35,286 bases of DNA from Azoarcus sp. Lineage in GTDB: Bacteria; Pseudomonadota; Gammaproteobacteria; Burkholderiales; Rhodocyclaceae. Positions 26,580-35,286 of this stretch are shown piece by piece. The stretch's first letter is position 1; each line of letters begins with the position of its first letter. The DNA is taken from the NCBI GenBank assembly GCA_031268195.1, contig JAIRXQ010000034.1:1-35286 (forward strand), read 5' to 3'. The notes under the pieces were generated by a model. That model was not told the origin of the DNA and did not search any database. It saw nothing but the letters and a program-made list of their open reading frames with translations. The translations under genes were made by a program, and so were the position numbers.

Positions 26580-26763
26580 GTTTGCTCGCCCGGTTAGCGG
26601 CGAAGGTCACAATTATCGAGCGGCTATCGTACCGCATTGCGACCGTTTGAGGCACAGTGAGGCGATAATCATATCTACGTGGAAACGCGCACGACACGTA
26701 AAATGCGCGAATTCCCCTCCCGGTCTTTCCTTTCAGATGCAGAAGATAAAAGGTGTCGCCATC

Positions 26764-27537
26764 ATGCCCAGTGACAGTGAGACGTTGAATGAGCCGGTGC
26801 TCGAATGCGCTGCGCGCTCGGACGTCGGGCTGGTCAGGGAGCGCAACGAAGATACGTTATGGGTCGATGCCGAGCAGGGCTGGCTGTTGCTGGCCGACGG
26901 CATGGGCGGCCATCGCTCGGGGGATTTGGCCTCGGCCCTGGCCGTGAGCTATGTGTCGAGCCGCTTGCGCAACGATGCGAGGAAAAACGCGGACGAGCGC
27001 AAGCACGATCGCGCCGGGCTGCTCGTCGAGAGCCTGCTCGACGCCAATACCGCCATTCGCAGCGCCGCCGGGCAGGACAAGGGCGCGGACGTCATGGGCT
27101 CGACTTTCGTCGGTGCATTGCTCGGCCCGCAAGAGGTGACCTACGTCTACGTTGGGGATTCACGCCTGTATCTGCTGCGCGCGGGCACGCTGACCCGCCT
27201 GTCGCGCGATCACACCTTGGTGCAGGAATTCGTCGACGCCGGGCGTCTGCCCGCCGAGGTTGCACAGAATCATCCCTACCGGGGACTGCTGACACGCGGG
27301 CTGGGCGTGCACGATGTTGTTGAGCCGGAAACCGGAATCTGCACGCTTCAGGCCGAGGATCGTCTGTTACTCTGCTCGGACGGTTTAACAGACATGGTTG
27401 ACGAAGACGAAATTGCGCTGCTGCTCGGCGCGCCCCGAACGGCGGACGATGTGGCCGTAAGCCTGATCGAGGCCGCGAAGCGCGCGGGCGGACGCGACAA
27501 CATCTCCGTCATCGTTGCGTGGTTTACCGCGCCGTAA
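26764..27537 (+). CDS. PP2C-family Ser/Thr protein phosphatase
   Basis: A 257-residue metal-dependent phosphatase. Ordered motifs are SDVGLVRERNEDTLWV (metal Asp), LLADGMGGHRSGD, MGSTFVGALL, VGDSRLYLLRAG, RDHTLVQEFVDAG, LLLCSDGLTDMV and GGRDNISVIV, with all the usual metal ligands. The start at 26764 has AGGTG nearby; an in-frame ATG at 26737 lacks a ribosome site. It is followed 28 bp later by the FHA gene, a typical pairing in which the phosphatase removes phosphothreonine recognised by the FHA protein. A partner Ser/Thr kinase is not in the window. Confidence 0.93.
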   Translation: MPSDSETLNEPVLECAARSDVGLVRERNEDTLWVDAEQGWLLLADGMGGHRSGDLASALAVSYVSSRLRNDARKNADERKHDRAGLLVESLLDANTAIRSAAGQDKGADVMGSTFVGALLGPQEVTYVYVGDSRLYLLRAGTLTRLSRDHTLVQEFVDAGRLPAEVAQNHPYRGLLTRGLGVHDVVEPETGICTLQAEDRLLLCSDGLTDMVDEDEIALLLGAPRTADDVAVSLIEAAKRAGGRDNISVIVAWFTAP

Positions 27538-27565
27538 ATATGTATATTGGATAGATGGTGCTGCT

Positions 27566-28288
27566 ATGCCGAAGCTGATCCTCAGCATGGACGGGCTGGT
27601 GCTCAAAGAGATTGTGCTCGCCAAGGAGCGCACATTGATCGGGCGTAAGCCCATCAACGACATCCAGATCGACAATCTCTCCATCAGCGGCCAGCATGCC
27701 GTGATTACTCATATCCTGGGCGACACGTTCCTTGAAGACCTCAACAGCACCAACGGCACTTATGTGAACGGGCAACCGGTCAAGAAACATGTGCTGCACA
27801 ACAATGACGTGATCGAACTGGGCAAGTACCGCATCAAATATCTGGTCGACGCCAGCACGCCGGGCGTTTCGGCCACCGAACTGGTCGACACCGCCGCATT
27901 GAAGCCGTTCGAGATCGGCACGGTCAACCCGGCTGAACCGATGCCCGCGGGCACGACGACGCTGCGTACGCCCAAGTCCAACGTCGCGGGCACGGCGACG
28001 ACTTCGATCGGACATCTGATCAAACGCCTGGGTGCGATTCAGGTGCTGAGCGGGGTCAACGTCGGGCAAGAGCTCGAATTGAGCAAATCGGTGACCACCC
28101 TGGGCAAGCCCGGACAACAGGTGGCGGTCATCACGCGGCGCGAGCAGGGTTACTTCATCACCCACGTCGAGGGCGAAATCCATCCGCGAGTCAATGACGC
28201 AGAAATCGATGCGCAAGCCCACAAACTCAATGAACATGACATAATAGAAATCGCCGGCGTCAAGATGGAGTTTTTCCTGCGCTCCTGA
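27566..28288 (+). CDS. FHA-domain protein, possibly two FHA modules
   Basis: A 240-residue protein. The first FHA domain (1-95) has TLIGRKPINDIQI (phosphothreonine-binding Arg), LSISGQHAVI (Ser and His) and LNSTNGTYVNG. A Thr/Pro/Gly-rich linker (100-150) leads to a second half (about 155-240) with the same strand order: IQVLSGVNVGQELEL, VTTLGKPGQQVAVITRRE, HKLNEHDIIEIAGVKMEFFL. It looks like a degenerate FHA domain without the canonical Arg and Ser/His. Such proteins read Ser/Thr phosphorylation. It lies between the PP2C and metallo-beta-lactamase genes. Confidence 0.88.
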   Translation: MPKLILSMDGLVLKEIVLAKERTLIGRKPINDIQIDNLSISGQHAVITHILGDTFLEDLNSTNGTYVNGQPVKKHVLHNNDVIELGKYRIKYLVDASTPGVSATELVDTAALKPFEIGTVNPAEPMPAGTTTLRTPKSNVAGTATTSIGHLIKRLGAIQVLSGVNVGQELELSKSVTTLGKPGQQVAVITRREQGYFITHVEGEIHPRVNDAEIDAQAHKLNEHDIIEIAGVKMEFFLRS

Positions 28289-28398
28289 ATGGACGCTATT
28301 GGGTGGCGTGACTTCTTGCTTCGCCCCTTGTACGCGGTGGATGCTAGATTTCGTTTCGATTCGCAGGACAAAAGCGATCGAGGGCGGACGGAAGGTTC

Positions 28399-29166
28399 AT
28401 GAAACTGAAGGTGCTTGGCTGTAGCGGCGGGATTGGCGGCGCGGAATCGCGCACCTCGTCGTTTCTTGTCGACGATGATATGCTCATCGACTGCGGCACT
28501 GGCGTCGGAGACCTGAGCTTCGACGCCTTGAGCCGTGTCAGCCATGTGTTTCTCAGTCATTCGCACCTCGATCACGTCGCCGCCATTCCGCTGTTGATCG
28601 ATTCCATCGGCGAAGTCTGCCGTCATCCCGTCACCGTCTATGCGCCGCGTGCCACCTTGCACATCTTGCGTGCGCATGTCTTCAACTGGCTGGTGTGGCC
28701 CGATTTCACCGCCATTCCCGACCGCAACCACCCTTATCTGCGCCTGCAACCCGTAGAAATCGGCGAATCGGTACACCTGGGCGAGCGCACCGTCACCGCA
28801 TTGCCCGTGCTCCATACCGTGCCTGCCGTGGCATGGCGGCTCGACAGCGGCGAAGCGCAGCTGGTCTATTCGGGCGATACCACCTATTGTCCCGAGCTGA
28901 TCGAAGCCATCAATGCGTGCCCATCCCTGCGCCACCTGATCGTGGAGACGGCGTTTCCCGAAGAAATGCGCGCCATGGCGATGGCCTCGCGCCATATGTG
29001 TCCCGGCATGTTGCGGGCGATGCTCGCCGCGCTGACCGTGACGCCCACGATCCATATCAGCCACCTCAAACCCGGTCTGGGCGAGCGCATCATGGAGCAG
29101 GTCATGGCGCAATGCGGGCAGTTCGACCCCGTGCGCCTCGAACACGGGCAAACGCTCGAATTCTGA
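28399..29166 (+). CDS. Metallo-beta-lactamase fold hydrolase (RNase Z/cyclic phosphodiesterase-like)
   Basis: A 255-residue protein with the metal motif [10 protein letters not shown], an N-terminal GCSGGIGG strand-loop, and the later metal ligands in [16 protein letters not shown] and THISHLKPG-like sequence (IHISHLKPG). The spacing resembles RNase Z-like and class II 3',5'-cyclic nucleotide phosphodiesterases, and I favour the phosphodiesterase, without certainty. It follows the FHA gene after 110 bp and precedes rpe by 64 bp, all on the plus strand. Confidence 0.82.
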   Translation: MKLKVLGCSGGIGGAESRTSSFLVDDDMLIDCGTGVGDLSFDALSRVSHVFLSHSHLDHVAAIPLLIDSIGEVCRHPVTVYAPRATLHILRAHVFNWLVWPDFTAIPDRNHPYLRLQPVEIGESVHLGERTVTALPVLHTVPAVAWRLDSGEAQLVYSGDTTYCPELIEAINACPSLRHLIVETAFPEEMRAMAMASRHMCPGMLRAMLAALTVTPTIHISHLKPGLGERIMEQVMAQCGQFDPVRLEHGQTLEF

Positions 29167-29230
29167 GCGCGCCGCGGCCGTGGTGGCGCGGGTAGAATCC
29201 CGGCACTCCGCTTTCTTTGGAAACCGCGCC

Positions 29231-29926
29231 ATGACCCGCATCGCTCCCAGCCTGCTTTCCGCCAATTTCGCCCGTCTCGGCGAGGAAGTGCAAAATGTGC
29301 TCGCCAGCGGTGCGGACTGGATTCACTTCGATGTGATGGACAACCATTACGTACCCAATCTCACCGTCGGCCCGCTGGTGTGCGAGGCGATCCGCCCGCT
29401 GACCAAAACGCCCATCGACGTGCACCTGATGGTGACCCCCGTCGACCGCCTGATTGGGGATTTCCTCAAGGCCGGGGCCGACGTCATCACCTTTCACCCC
29501 GAAGCCTCCGCCCACATCGACCGCAGCCTCGCGCTCATCCGCGACGGCGGTGCGAAAGCCGGCCTGGTGTTCAACCCGGCCACGCCGCTCTACTACCTCG
29601 ATCACGTCATGGACCGGCTCGATGTCGTGCTGCTGATGAGCGTGAATCCCGGCTTCGGCGGGCAGAAATTCATTCCCGGTACGTTCGACAAGCTCGCCGC
29701 CGCCCGCGCCCGGCTCGATGCCTACGCGCAAAAAAGCGGCCGCCAAATCCTGCTCGAAATCGACGGCGGCGTCACAGTCGACAACATCGCCGCCATCGCC
29801 CGTGCTGGCGCGGATACCTTCGTTGCTGGTTCTGCCGTATTCGGCGCGGGCCGCGACGACGACCCGCACCGCTACGACAGCATCATCGCCCGTCTGCGCG
29901 CGGAACTGGCGGCGGTGGGCGCGTGA
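29231..29926 (+). CDS. rpe: Ribulose-phosphate 3-epimerase
   Basis: A 231-residue (beta/alpha)8 enzyme interconverting ribulose 5-phosphate and xylulose 5-phosphate. [61 protein letters not shown] and VAGSAVFG are the family motifs, with metal ligands His, Asp, His and Asp present. Its stop overlaps the gph GTG start by 4 bp. Confidence 0.97.
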   Translation: MTRIAPSLLSANFARLGEEVQNVLASGADWIHFDVMDNHYVPNLTVGPLVCEAIRPLTKTPIDVHLMVTPVDRLIGDFLKAGADVITFHPEASAHIDRSLALIRDGGAKAGLVFNPATPLYYLDHVMDRLDVVLLMSVNPGFGGQKFIPGTFDKLAAARARLDAYAQKSGRQILLEIDGGVTVDNIAAIARAGADTFVAGSAVFGAGRDDDPHRYDSIIARLRAELAAVGA

Positions 29927-30603
29927 ACGCCGAACGGAAGCGATACGCCGCGCAGGCGGTGATGTTCGACCTCGACGGCACCCTGCTCGATACCCTCGGC
30001 GACCTTGCCGAAGCCGCCAATCTGATGCTGGCCGAATTGGGCCGCCCGCGTCGCACACCGGCCGAAATCCACCGCTTCGTCGGCAAAGGCATCGGCAACC
30101 TCGTCTGGCGTTGCCTCTCCGAAGGCGGCTCCGCCGCGACGGGGTTCGAAACCGCCGCCGCACTCGAAATCTTTCGCCGCTGCTACACCCAGGTCAACGG
30201 CCAACACACACGCGCCTATCCCGGTGTGCCCGAACTCCTCGCCTTGCTTGACGCACGTGGCATGAAGATGGCCGTCGTCACCAACAAAGCCACCGTCTTC
30301 ACCCTGCCGCTGCTCAAACAATTCGGCTTCGAGCGCCATTTCGGCGCGCTCGTCTGCGGCGACACCCTCGCGGTGCGCAAGCCCGATCCCGCGACGGTGC
30401 AGTACGCCTGCGCCCAACTCGGCGTCGCGCCCCAAAACGCCCTGATGATCGGCGACTCCGCCAACGACGCCTTCGCCGCCCGCGCGGCGGGTATGCCGGT
30501 GCTGCTGGTGACTTACGGCTATAGCGAGGGCATGCCGGTGGAGGAGATCGAATGTGACGGGCGGTTGGGGAGCATGGGCGAGGTGCTGGAGTATCTGGCT
30601 TGA
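29923..30603 (+). CDS. gph: Phosphoglycolate phosphatase (HAD family)
   Basis: A 226-residue HAD phosphatase. [11 protein letters not shown] has the nucleophile Asp and acid/base Asp. VTNKAT is motif II, and the Lys in VRKPDPATV and acidic pair in [12 protein letters not shown] are motifs III and IV. The GTG start overlaps rpe. It recycles 2-phosphoglycolate. The order rpe-gph-trpE is common in proteobacteria and supports the assignment. Confidence 0.93.
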   Translation: MNAERKRYAAQAVMFDLDGTLLDTLGDLAEAANLMLAELGRPRRTPAEIHRFVGKGIGNLVWRCLSEGGSAATGFETAAALEIFRRCYTQVNGQHTRAYPGVPELLALLDARGMKMAVVTNKATVFTLPLLKQFGFERHFGALVCGDTLAVRKPDPATVQYACAQLGVAPQNALMIGDSANDAFAARAAGMPVLLVTYGYSEGMPVEEIECDGRLGSMGEVLEYLA

Positions 30604-30970
30604 ACTGTTCGCCCTGACTGTTTGCCCCGAACGCAGGTCAGATCCCGCTCGATGACAAATACATACATGCCCCGATGCAAGTCCCCGCCGCTGGACATCC
30701 TCCAACCCGATGGGCTACCATCCGTCCCACTTCGGGTTCCGAATCACCTCGGCCAGACCCGCCCGGTCAAACCCGCCCGGTCAAACCCGTCCTCCACAAG
30801 ACATCGTGACGCATACCGACCCGTTCTTCGCCTCCGCCCCCGCTTCTGCCTTCCCGCTTCGCTGGCGGGCGGGTTGGCGTTGGCCTTTGGGCCACTAAGA
30901 ACTCGTCTTCTCGCGCCGCCTCCGGCGTCGCCACCCGTCCGAAATCCGTTTTTCCGTTTGTGGAGTTCCC
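30604..30970. other. 367-bp non-coding gap between gph and trpE, with a short repeat
   Basis: No convincing gene or trp leader peptide was found: there is no run of Trp codons and no clear attenuator hairpin with a T tract. A 14-bp direct repeat, ACCCGCCCGGTCAA, occurs twice back to back (30757-30770, 30771-30784) with a partial third. The last 60 bp contain complementary GC-rich arms (GCGCCGCCTCCGGCGTCGCC) that may fold. The trpE promoter presumably lies here, but no clean -35/-10 pair stands out. Confidence 0.5.
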
Positions 30971-32443
30971 ATGCTTGAGCAGCAGTTCAACGCCCTCGCG
31001 GGCGAAGGCTATAACCGCATTCCGGTGACGCTGGAAACCTTTGCGGATCTCGATACGCCGCTGTCGATTTACCTGAAGCTTGCCAACGAACCGTATACCT
31101 ATCTACTCGAATCGGTACAGGGCGGCGAGCGGTTTGGGCGCTATTCGTTCATCGGGCTGGCCTCGCCCACGCGCATCGAAGTGCATGGCGATTCGGCTCT
31201 GCTCTTGACCGGCAATCGCCTGATCGAGCGGCGCGACGGGGGCGATCCGCTCGCGTTCATCGCGGAATTCGGCCAGCGCATCAAGGTGCCGCCGCGCGAG
31301 AACCTGCCGCGCTTCGCGGGCGGGCTGGTCGGCTGTTTCGGCTATGACACCGTGCGCGCCATCGAGCCGCGGCTCGGCGCCTGCAAAGTGCCCGATACGC
31401 TCGGCACGCCCGACATCCTGCTGCTGCTGTCGGAAGAAATCGCCATTGTCGACAACCTCTCCGGCAAGCTCACGCTGCTCGTCTATGCCGATCCGAACGT
31501 GCCCGGCGCATACCGCCGGGCGCAACGCCGCCTTGCGGCGCTGCTCGCCCGCCTGCGCGAGCCGGTGCGTATCCCGGAGGACACGCACGCGGCGAGCGCC
31601 CCCGCCGTGTCGAGTTTCGGGGAAGCGGAGTTCAAGGATGCGGTGCGGCGCGTCAAGCAATACATCGTCGATGGAGATGTCATGCAGGTGGTGCTCTCGC
31701 AGCGCATGACGAAGCCCTTCGCCGCCGATCCCGTCGCGCTCTATCGCGCCATCCGTTCGCTCAATCCTTCGCCCTATCTGTTCAACTTCCATTTCGACGA
31801 TTTCCACGTCGTCGGCGCGTCGCCCGAAATCCTCGTGCAGCTACAGGAGGGCGACGTGACCGTGCGCCCCATTGCGGGCACCCGCCCGCGCGGCGCGACG
31901 CCCGCCGAGGACAAGGCGCTGGAGATGGAACTCGTCGCGGACGAAAAGGAGCGCGCCGAACACCTGCAACTGCTCGATCTCGGCCGCAACGACGCCGGGC
32001 GTGTATCGGCCATCGGCTCGGTGAACGTGACCGATCGGTTTATCGTCGAGCGTTACTCCCATGTCATGCATCTCGTCTCCAACGTCGAAGGGCGGCTGGC
32101 CGACGGACTGGATGCCTTCGATGTACTGCGTGCGGCGTTTCCGGCCGGGACGGTGTCGGGCGCGCCCAAGGTGCGGGCGATGGAGATCATCGACGAACTG
32201 GAGCCGGTCAAGCGGGGACTCTACGCGGGCGCGGTCGGCTACATCGGCTTTCACGGCGATATGGATCTGGCCATCGCCATCCGCACGGCGGTGGTCAAGG
32301 AGGGCCACATCCATGTGCAGGCCGGGGCGGGGCTGGTGGCCGATTCAGACCCCGAGGCCGAATGGACGGAGACGCAGAACAAGGCCCGTGCCATGCTGCG
32401 CGCGGCGGAAATGGCCGAAAGCGGCCTCGACACGAAGCTTTGA
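30971..32443 (+). CDS. trpE: Anthranilate synthase component I
   Basis: A 490-residue chorismate-utilising enzyme of tryptophan synthesis. YTYLLESVQGGERFGRYSFIG holds the LLES-x10-Ser motif that binds Trp for feedback inhibition, so the enzyme should be Trp-sensitive. The catalytic domain has GDVMQVVLSQRM, PYLFNFHFDDFHVVGASPE, IAGTRPRG, LLDLGRNDAGRV, FPAGTVSGAPKVRAMEII and AGAGLVADSDPEAE. GGAG lies 7 bp before the ATG. It heads trpE-G-D-C. Confidence 0.97.
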   Translation: MLEQQFNALAGEGYNRIPVTLETFADLDTPLSIYLKLANEPYTYLLESVQGGERFGRYSFIGLASPTRIEVHGDSALLLTGNRLIERRDGGDPLAFIAEFGQRIKVPPRENLPRFAGGLVGCFGYDTVRAIEPRLGACKVPDTLGTPDILLLLSEEIAIVDNLSGKLTLLVYADPNVPGAYRRAQRRLAALLARLREPVRIPEDTHAASAPAVSSFGEAEFKDAVRRVKQYIVDGDVMQVVLSQRMTKPFAADPVALYRAIRSLNPSPYLFNFHFDDFHVVGASPEILVQLQEGDVTVRPIAGTRPRGATPAEDKALEMELVADEKERAEHLQLLDLGRNDAGRVSAIGSVNVTDRFIVERYSHVMHLVSNVEGRLADGLDAFDVLRAAFPAGTVSGAPKVRAMEIIDELEPVKRGLYAGAVGYIGFHGDMDLAIAIRTAVVKEGHIHVQAGAGLVADSDPEAEWTETQNKARAMLRAAEMAESGLDTKL

Positions 32444-32458
32444 GCGGGGAGAGGCGCC

Positions 32459-33097
32459 ATGCTGCTGATGATCGATAACTACGACAGCTTTACCTACAAT
32501 CTCGTGCAGTATTTCGGAGAACTCGGCGCAAAGGTGCGCGTCTTTCGCAACGATGCCATCACGCTGGCGGAGATCGCCGCGCTGAACCCGCGTTATCTGG
32601 TGATTTCGCCCGGTCCGTGTGCGCCGGAACAGGCGGGCGTCTCGGTGGCTGCGATCCGTGAGTTCGCGGGCAAACTGCCCATCTTCGGCGTCTGCCTCGG
32701 CCACCAGAGCATCGGCGCGGCCTTCGGCGGCAAAATCGTGCACGCCAGAAAACCCATGCACGGCAAGACCTCGCCCGTTCATCATGCAGGCGAGGGACTC
32801 TTTCGCGGCCTGCCCGATCCGGTCATGTGTACGCGCTACCACTCGCTCGCCATCGAAGGCGCAAGCCTTCCCGCCTGCCTTGAAATCACCGCCTGGACGG
32901 AGGACGGCGAAATCATGGGCGTGCGCCACAAAGCGTTCGCCATCGAGGGCGTGCAGTTCCACCCCGAATCCATCATGACCGAGCATGGTCACGACATGCT
33001 TGCCAATTTTTTGCGGCAAACCGTTGCGGGCGCACCGCATGTGCCCGCAACGGATGAGCGAGCAATCCATCCATTGAAAAGGACGACGCAATCATGA
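32459..33097 (+). CDS. trpG: Anthranilate synthase component II (glutamine amidotransferase)
   Basis: A 212-residue amidotransferase. [31 protein letters not shown], the nucleophile in [10 protein letters not shown], and the His-Glu pair in [10 protein letters not shown] are all present. It starts 15 bp after trpE behind GGGGAGAGG and overlaps trpD by 4 bp (ATGA). The C-terminal 15 or so residues are a non-conserved extension. Confidence 0.96.
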   Translation: MLLMIDNYDSFTYNLVQYFGELGAKVRVFRNDAITLAEIAALNPRYLVISPGPCAPEQAGVSVAAIREFAGKLPIFGVCLGHQSIGAAFGGKIVHARKPMHGKTSPVHHAGEGLFRGLPDPVMCTRYHSLAIEGASLPACLEITAWTEDGEIMGVRHKAFAIEGVQFHPESIMTEHGHDMLANFLRQTVAGAPHVPATDERAIHPLKRTTQS

Positions 33098-34125
33098 GCA
33101 TCACCGCGCAAGAAGCCCTGCAACGCACCATCGAACACCGCGAAATTTTCTATGACGAAATGCTCTCCCTCATGCGGCAGATCATGGCCGGGGAGCTGAC
33201 GCCCGTCATGTCCGCCGCCATCCTCACCGGCTTGCGAGTGAAGAAGGAAACCATCGGCGAAATTTCCGCCGCCGCCACCGTGCTGCGCGAGATGGCGATC
33301 AAGGTCACGGTGCCGCCGCCCAATGACAATTTCATCGACATCGTCGGCACCGGCGGCGATGGTTCGCACACCTTCAACATCTCCACCACCAGTGCTTTCG
33401 TCATGGCCGCCGCTGGCGCGCGCGTGGCCAAGCACGGCAATCGCGGCGTCTCCTCCAAATCCGGCGCGGCGGACGCCATCGAAACCCTCGGCGCGAGCCT
33501 CGCACTGAACGGCGAACAGGTGGCCGCCTGCATCGCCGACACCGGCATCGGCTTCATGTTCGCGCCCAACTTCCACGCCGCGATGAAGAACATCGCCCCC
33601 GTGCGCAAGGAGATGGGCGTGCGCACCATCTTCAACATCCTCGGCCCCCTCATCAACCCGGCCGATGCCCCCAACAGCCTGCTCGGCGTTTTTCACCCTG
33701 ATCTCGTCGGCATCATCGTGCGCGTCATGGCGCGTCTCGGCGGCCAACACGTCATCGTCGTGCATGGACTGGACGGCGTCGACGAAGTCAGCCTCGGCGC
33801 GACCACGATGGTCGGCGAACTCAAGGACGGCAAGATTCGCGAATACGACATCCACCCCGAAGACTTCGGCATCGCAATGGCGGGCACGCGCAACCTCAAG
33901 GTCGACACCCCGGCGCAATCCATCGAAATGATGCATGCCGTCTTCGCCAACCAGCCCGGTCCCGCCCGCGACATCGTCGTCTTCAACGCCGGCGTCGGCC
34001 TCTATGCCGCCAACGTCGCCGCATCGATCGCCGAAGGCATCGGCCGCGCGCGCGCGGTCATCGAATCCGGCGCGGCCCGCGCGAAGCTGGAGGCGTTCGT
34101 GGCGTACAACAAAAAATTCGCGTAG
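33094..34125 (+). CDS. trpD: Anthranilate phosphoribosyltransferase
   Basis: A 343-residue transferase joining anthranilate to PRPP. The PRPP-binding loop is [16 protein letters not shown], followed by [18 protein letters not shown] and [18 protein letters not shown]-like anthranilate-site sequence ([20 protein letters not shown]), then [18 protein letters not shown] lies upstream. It is coupled to trpG by overlap and precedes trpC by 55 bp. Confidence 0.97.
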   Translation: MSITAQEALQRTIEHREIFYDEMLSLMRQIMAGELTPVMSAAILTGLRVKKETIGEISAAATVLREMAIKVTVPPPNDNFIDIVGTGGDGSHTFNISTTSAFVMAAAGARVAKHGNRGVSSKSGAADAIETLGASLALNGEQVAACIADTGIGFMFAPNFHAAMKNIAPVRKEMGVRTIFNILGPLINPADAPNSLLGVFHPDLVGIIVRVMARLGGQHVIVVHGLDGVDEVSLGATTMVGELKDGKIREYDIHPEDFGIAMAGTRNLKVDTPAQSIEMMHAVFANQPGPARDIVVFNAGVGLYAANVAASIAEGIGRARAVIESGAARAKLEAFVAYNKKFA

Positions 34126-34180
34126 CAGCGCATGGCGTACCGGTCTTGGAGCGCCTCAATTACTGAATGAAAAACCAACC

Positions 34181-34975
34181 ATGAGCGACATCCTCAAGAA
34201 AATCTGCGCGGCCAAGCTCGACGAGCTCGCCGCCACGCAGGCGGCAAAACCACTTGAAACGGTGCGGCGCGAGGCCCAGGCTCAGGCTCCGGCGCGCGAT
34301 TTCACCGCCGCGTTGCGCGGCAAGATCGCACAGGGCAAAGCGGCGGTGATCGCGGAAGTGAAAAAAGCCTCGCCCTCCAAAGGCGTGATCCGCGAAGACT
34401 TCAGGCCCGCCGACATCGCGGCGAGCTACGCGGCGGGCGGTGCGGCGTGTCTGTCGGTGTTGACCGAGACGCCGCATTTTCAGGGTTCGCCCGCCTATCT
34501 GCGCGCGGCGCGCGGCGCGTGCGGGCTGCCGGTGTTGCGCAAGGATTTCCTCATCGATCCGTATCAGCTCTACGAAGCGCGGGCGATGGGCGCGGACGCG
34601 GTACTGCTCATCGTCGCGGCGCTATCGGATGCGCAACTGCGCGACTTCACGGCGCTGGCGGTTGAACTGGGGATGGCCGTACTGGTGGAATCGCACGACG
34701 GCGAAGAACTGGCGCGTGCCCTGCGCCTGGATTCGCCGCTGATCGGCATCAACAACCGCAATTTACGCACCTTCGAGGTTTCGCTCGACAACACCCTCGA
34801 TCTGTTGCCGCGCGTGCCGGACGACCGTATCGTGATCACGGAAAGCGGCATTCTCACGCGCGAGCACGTCACCGCGATGCGCGCGAACGGCGTGAACGCC
34901 TTTCTCGTCGGCGAAGCGTTCATGCGTGCGCCGCAGCCGGGGCGGGCGCTGGCGGAGTTGTTCGATCTCCCGTAG
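34181..34975 (+). CDS. trpC: Indole-3-glycerol phosphate synthase
   Basis: A 264-residue monofunctional (beta/alpha)8 enzyme. [18 protein letters not shown] has the catalytic Lys, with [54 protein letters not shown] and ITESGI following in order. There is no fused TrpF domain. It is the last trp gene of the run. Confidence 0.97.
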   Translation: MSDILKKICAAKLDELAATQAAKPLETVRREAQAQAPARDFTAALRGKIAQGKAAVIAEVKKASPSKGVIREDFRPADIAASYAAGGAACLSVLTETPHFQGSPAYLRAARGACGLPVLRKDFLIDPYQLYEARAMGADAVLLIVAALSDAQLRDFTALAVELGMAVLVESHDGEELARALRLDSPLIGINNRNLRTFEVSLDNTLDLLPRVPDDRIVITESGILTREHVTAMRANGVNAFLVGEAFMRAPQPGRALAELFDLP

Positions 34976-35094
34976 GCGCATTGCTTCTCTCGGGAGATGC
35001 CGGATCAATACAGCATCGCACACAAGCCATTCCCAATGCGCGGGTCAAAGATCTCCGGTTCCGCTACAAGCCCGGTTCGCCGGGAGATGCCGGA
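34965..35094. repeat. Inverted and direct repeats downstream of trpC
   Basis: ATCTCCCG (34965-34972, spanning the trpC stop) pairs with CGGGAGAT (34991-34998) over an 18-nt loop, but no T tract follows. The 14-mer CGGGAGATGCCGGA at 34991-35004 recurs at 35081-35094, again preceded by a partly complementary ATCTCCGG at 35051-35058. It may be a transcript-end structure or a small dispersed repeat. Confidence 0.5.
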
Positions 35095-35197
35095 GCGTTT
35101 TCTCCTTCTGGCGGGCCGGGGCGCGGAAAGGTAGACTCGCCCCTTCATGACCTGCCATCCCTGACGCCATTTATTTCTCCAGAAGCGCATTGCCGAA

Positions 35198-35286
35198 ATG
35201 AGCCCCCTCCAACCCGCCGCGCGCCTGGGCGACCCGATTGCGCATACGCCGCTGCTGGCGCACATTGGCAAGATGGTGGGCGGGCT
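35198..35286 (+). CDS. PAAR-motif protein, N-terminal fragment (cut by window edge)
   Basis: The ATG at 35198 opens a frame reading MSPLQPAARLGDPIAHTPLL to the window end. Ala-Ala-Arg-x-Gly-Asp-Pro-Ile-x-His-Thr is the start of PAAR domains, which cap the VgrG spike of type VI secretion systems and are often fused to toxin domains. Only 29 residues are visible, so full length and any effector domain are unknown. The upstream 220 bp hold no other gene I can support. The ribosome site is weak. Confidence 0.65.
   Translation, partial: MSPLQPAARLGDPIAHTPLLAHIGKMVGG

Noticed and set aside
30604-30970. A trp leader peptide and attenuator before trpE
   Set aside because: No short ORF with consecutive Trp codons and no terminator/antiterminator pair could be made out.
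35005-35271. An 88-codon frame on the minus strand downstream of trpC
   Set aside because: It runs antisense into the PAAR start, has no motif and no ribosome site that I can see.

Overview
The window is GC-rich chromosomal DNA, most likely from a betaproteobacterium of the Rhodocyclales/Nitrosomonadales type. The signs are a hisB-H-A-F-I-E run followed by hinT and tatABC, an rpe-gph-trpEGDC run, AcnB-type aconitase, a PEP-CTERM protein and two exosortase-related genes. The lineage call is inference from gene content and order. I saw no rRNA, tRNA, CRISPR array or insertion sequence.

Region 1 (1-8920) is the unusual part. It holds a CreBC-like two-component system (creC cut by the left edge), a SixA-like phosphohistidine phosphatase, a membrane-anchored GH3/NagZ-like glycosidase, a two-gene HipA-kinase/HIRAN cassette, a large VIT-vWA surface protein with a PEP-CTERM-like tail, an exosortase and an EpsI-like partner. 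The glycosidase and the VIT-vWA gene have nearly the same promoter: a perfect cre tag (TTCAC-N6-TTCAC), a degenerate second tag exactly 33 bp downstream, and a TACGNT -10 exactly 10 bp after that. The two copies align without gaps. The simplest reading is a local CreB regulon that controls a dedicated exosortase/substrate pair and a cell-wall-active enzyme. The HipA/HIRAN cassette sits between the two units and looks acquired.

Region 2 (8921-15143) carries an ion channel with two RCK domains plus a small four-helix membrane protein, both on the minus strand, then acnB and dinB on the plus strand. Region 3 (15159-22280) is the histidine cluster. hisC, with a DsbC-like thiol protein downstream, is on the minus strand and divergent from a tightly overlapping hisB-H-A-F-I-E-hinT-tatA-B-C operon, which ends at a strong terminator.

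Region 4 (22300-29166) holds a PEP-CTERM exoprotein behind a clear sigma-54 promoter, a DegS-like periplasmic protease, a Nif3/YbgI-like protein, a FimV-like protein with 36-bp repeats, and a PP2C phosphatase - FHA protein - metallo-beta-lactamase run. Region 5 (29231-34975) is rpe-gph followed, after a 367-bp non-coding gap, by trpE-G-D-C. The right edge cuts into a gene starting with a PAAR motif, which suggests a type VI secretion tip protein or effector.
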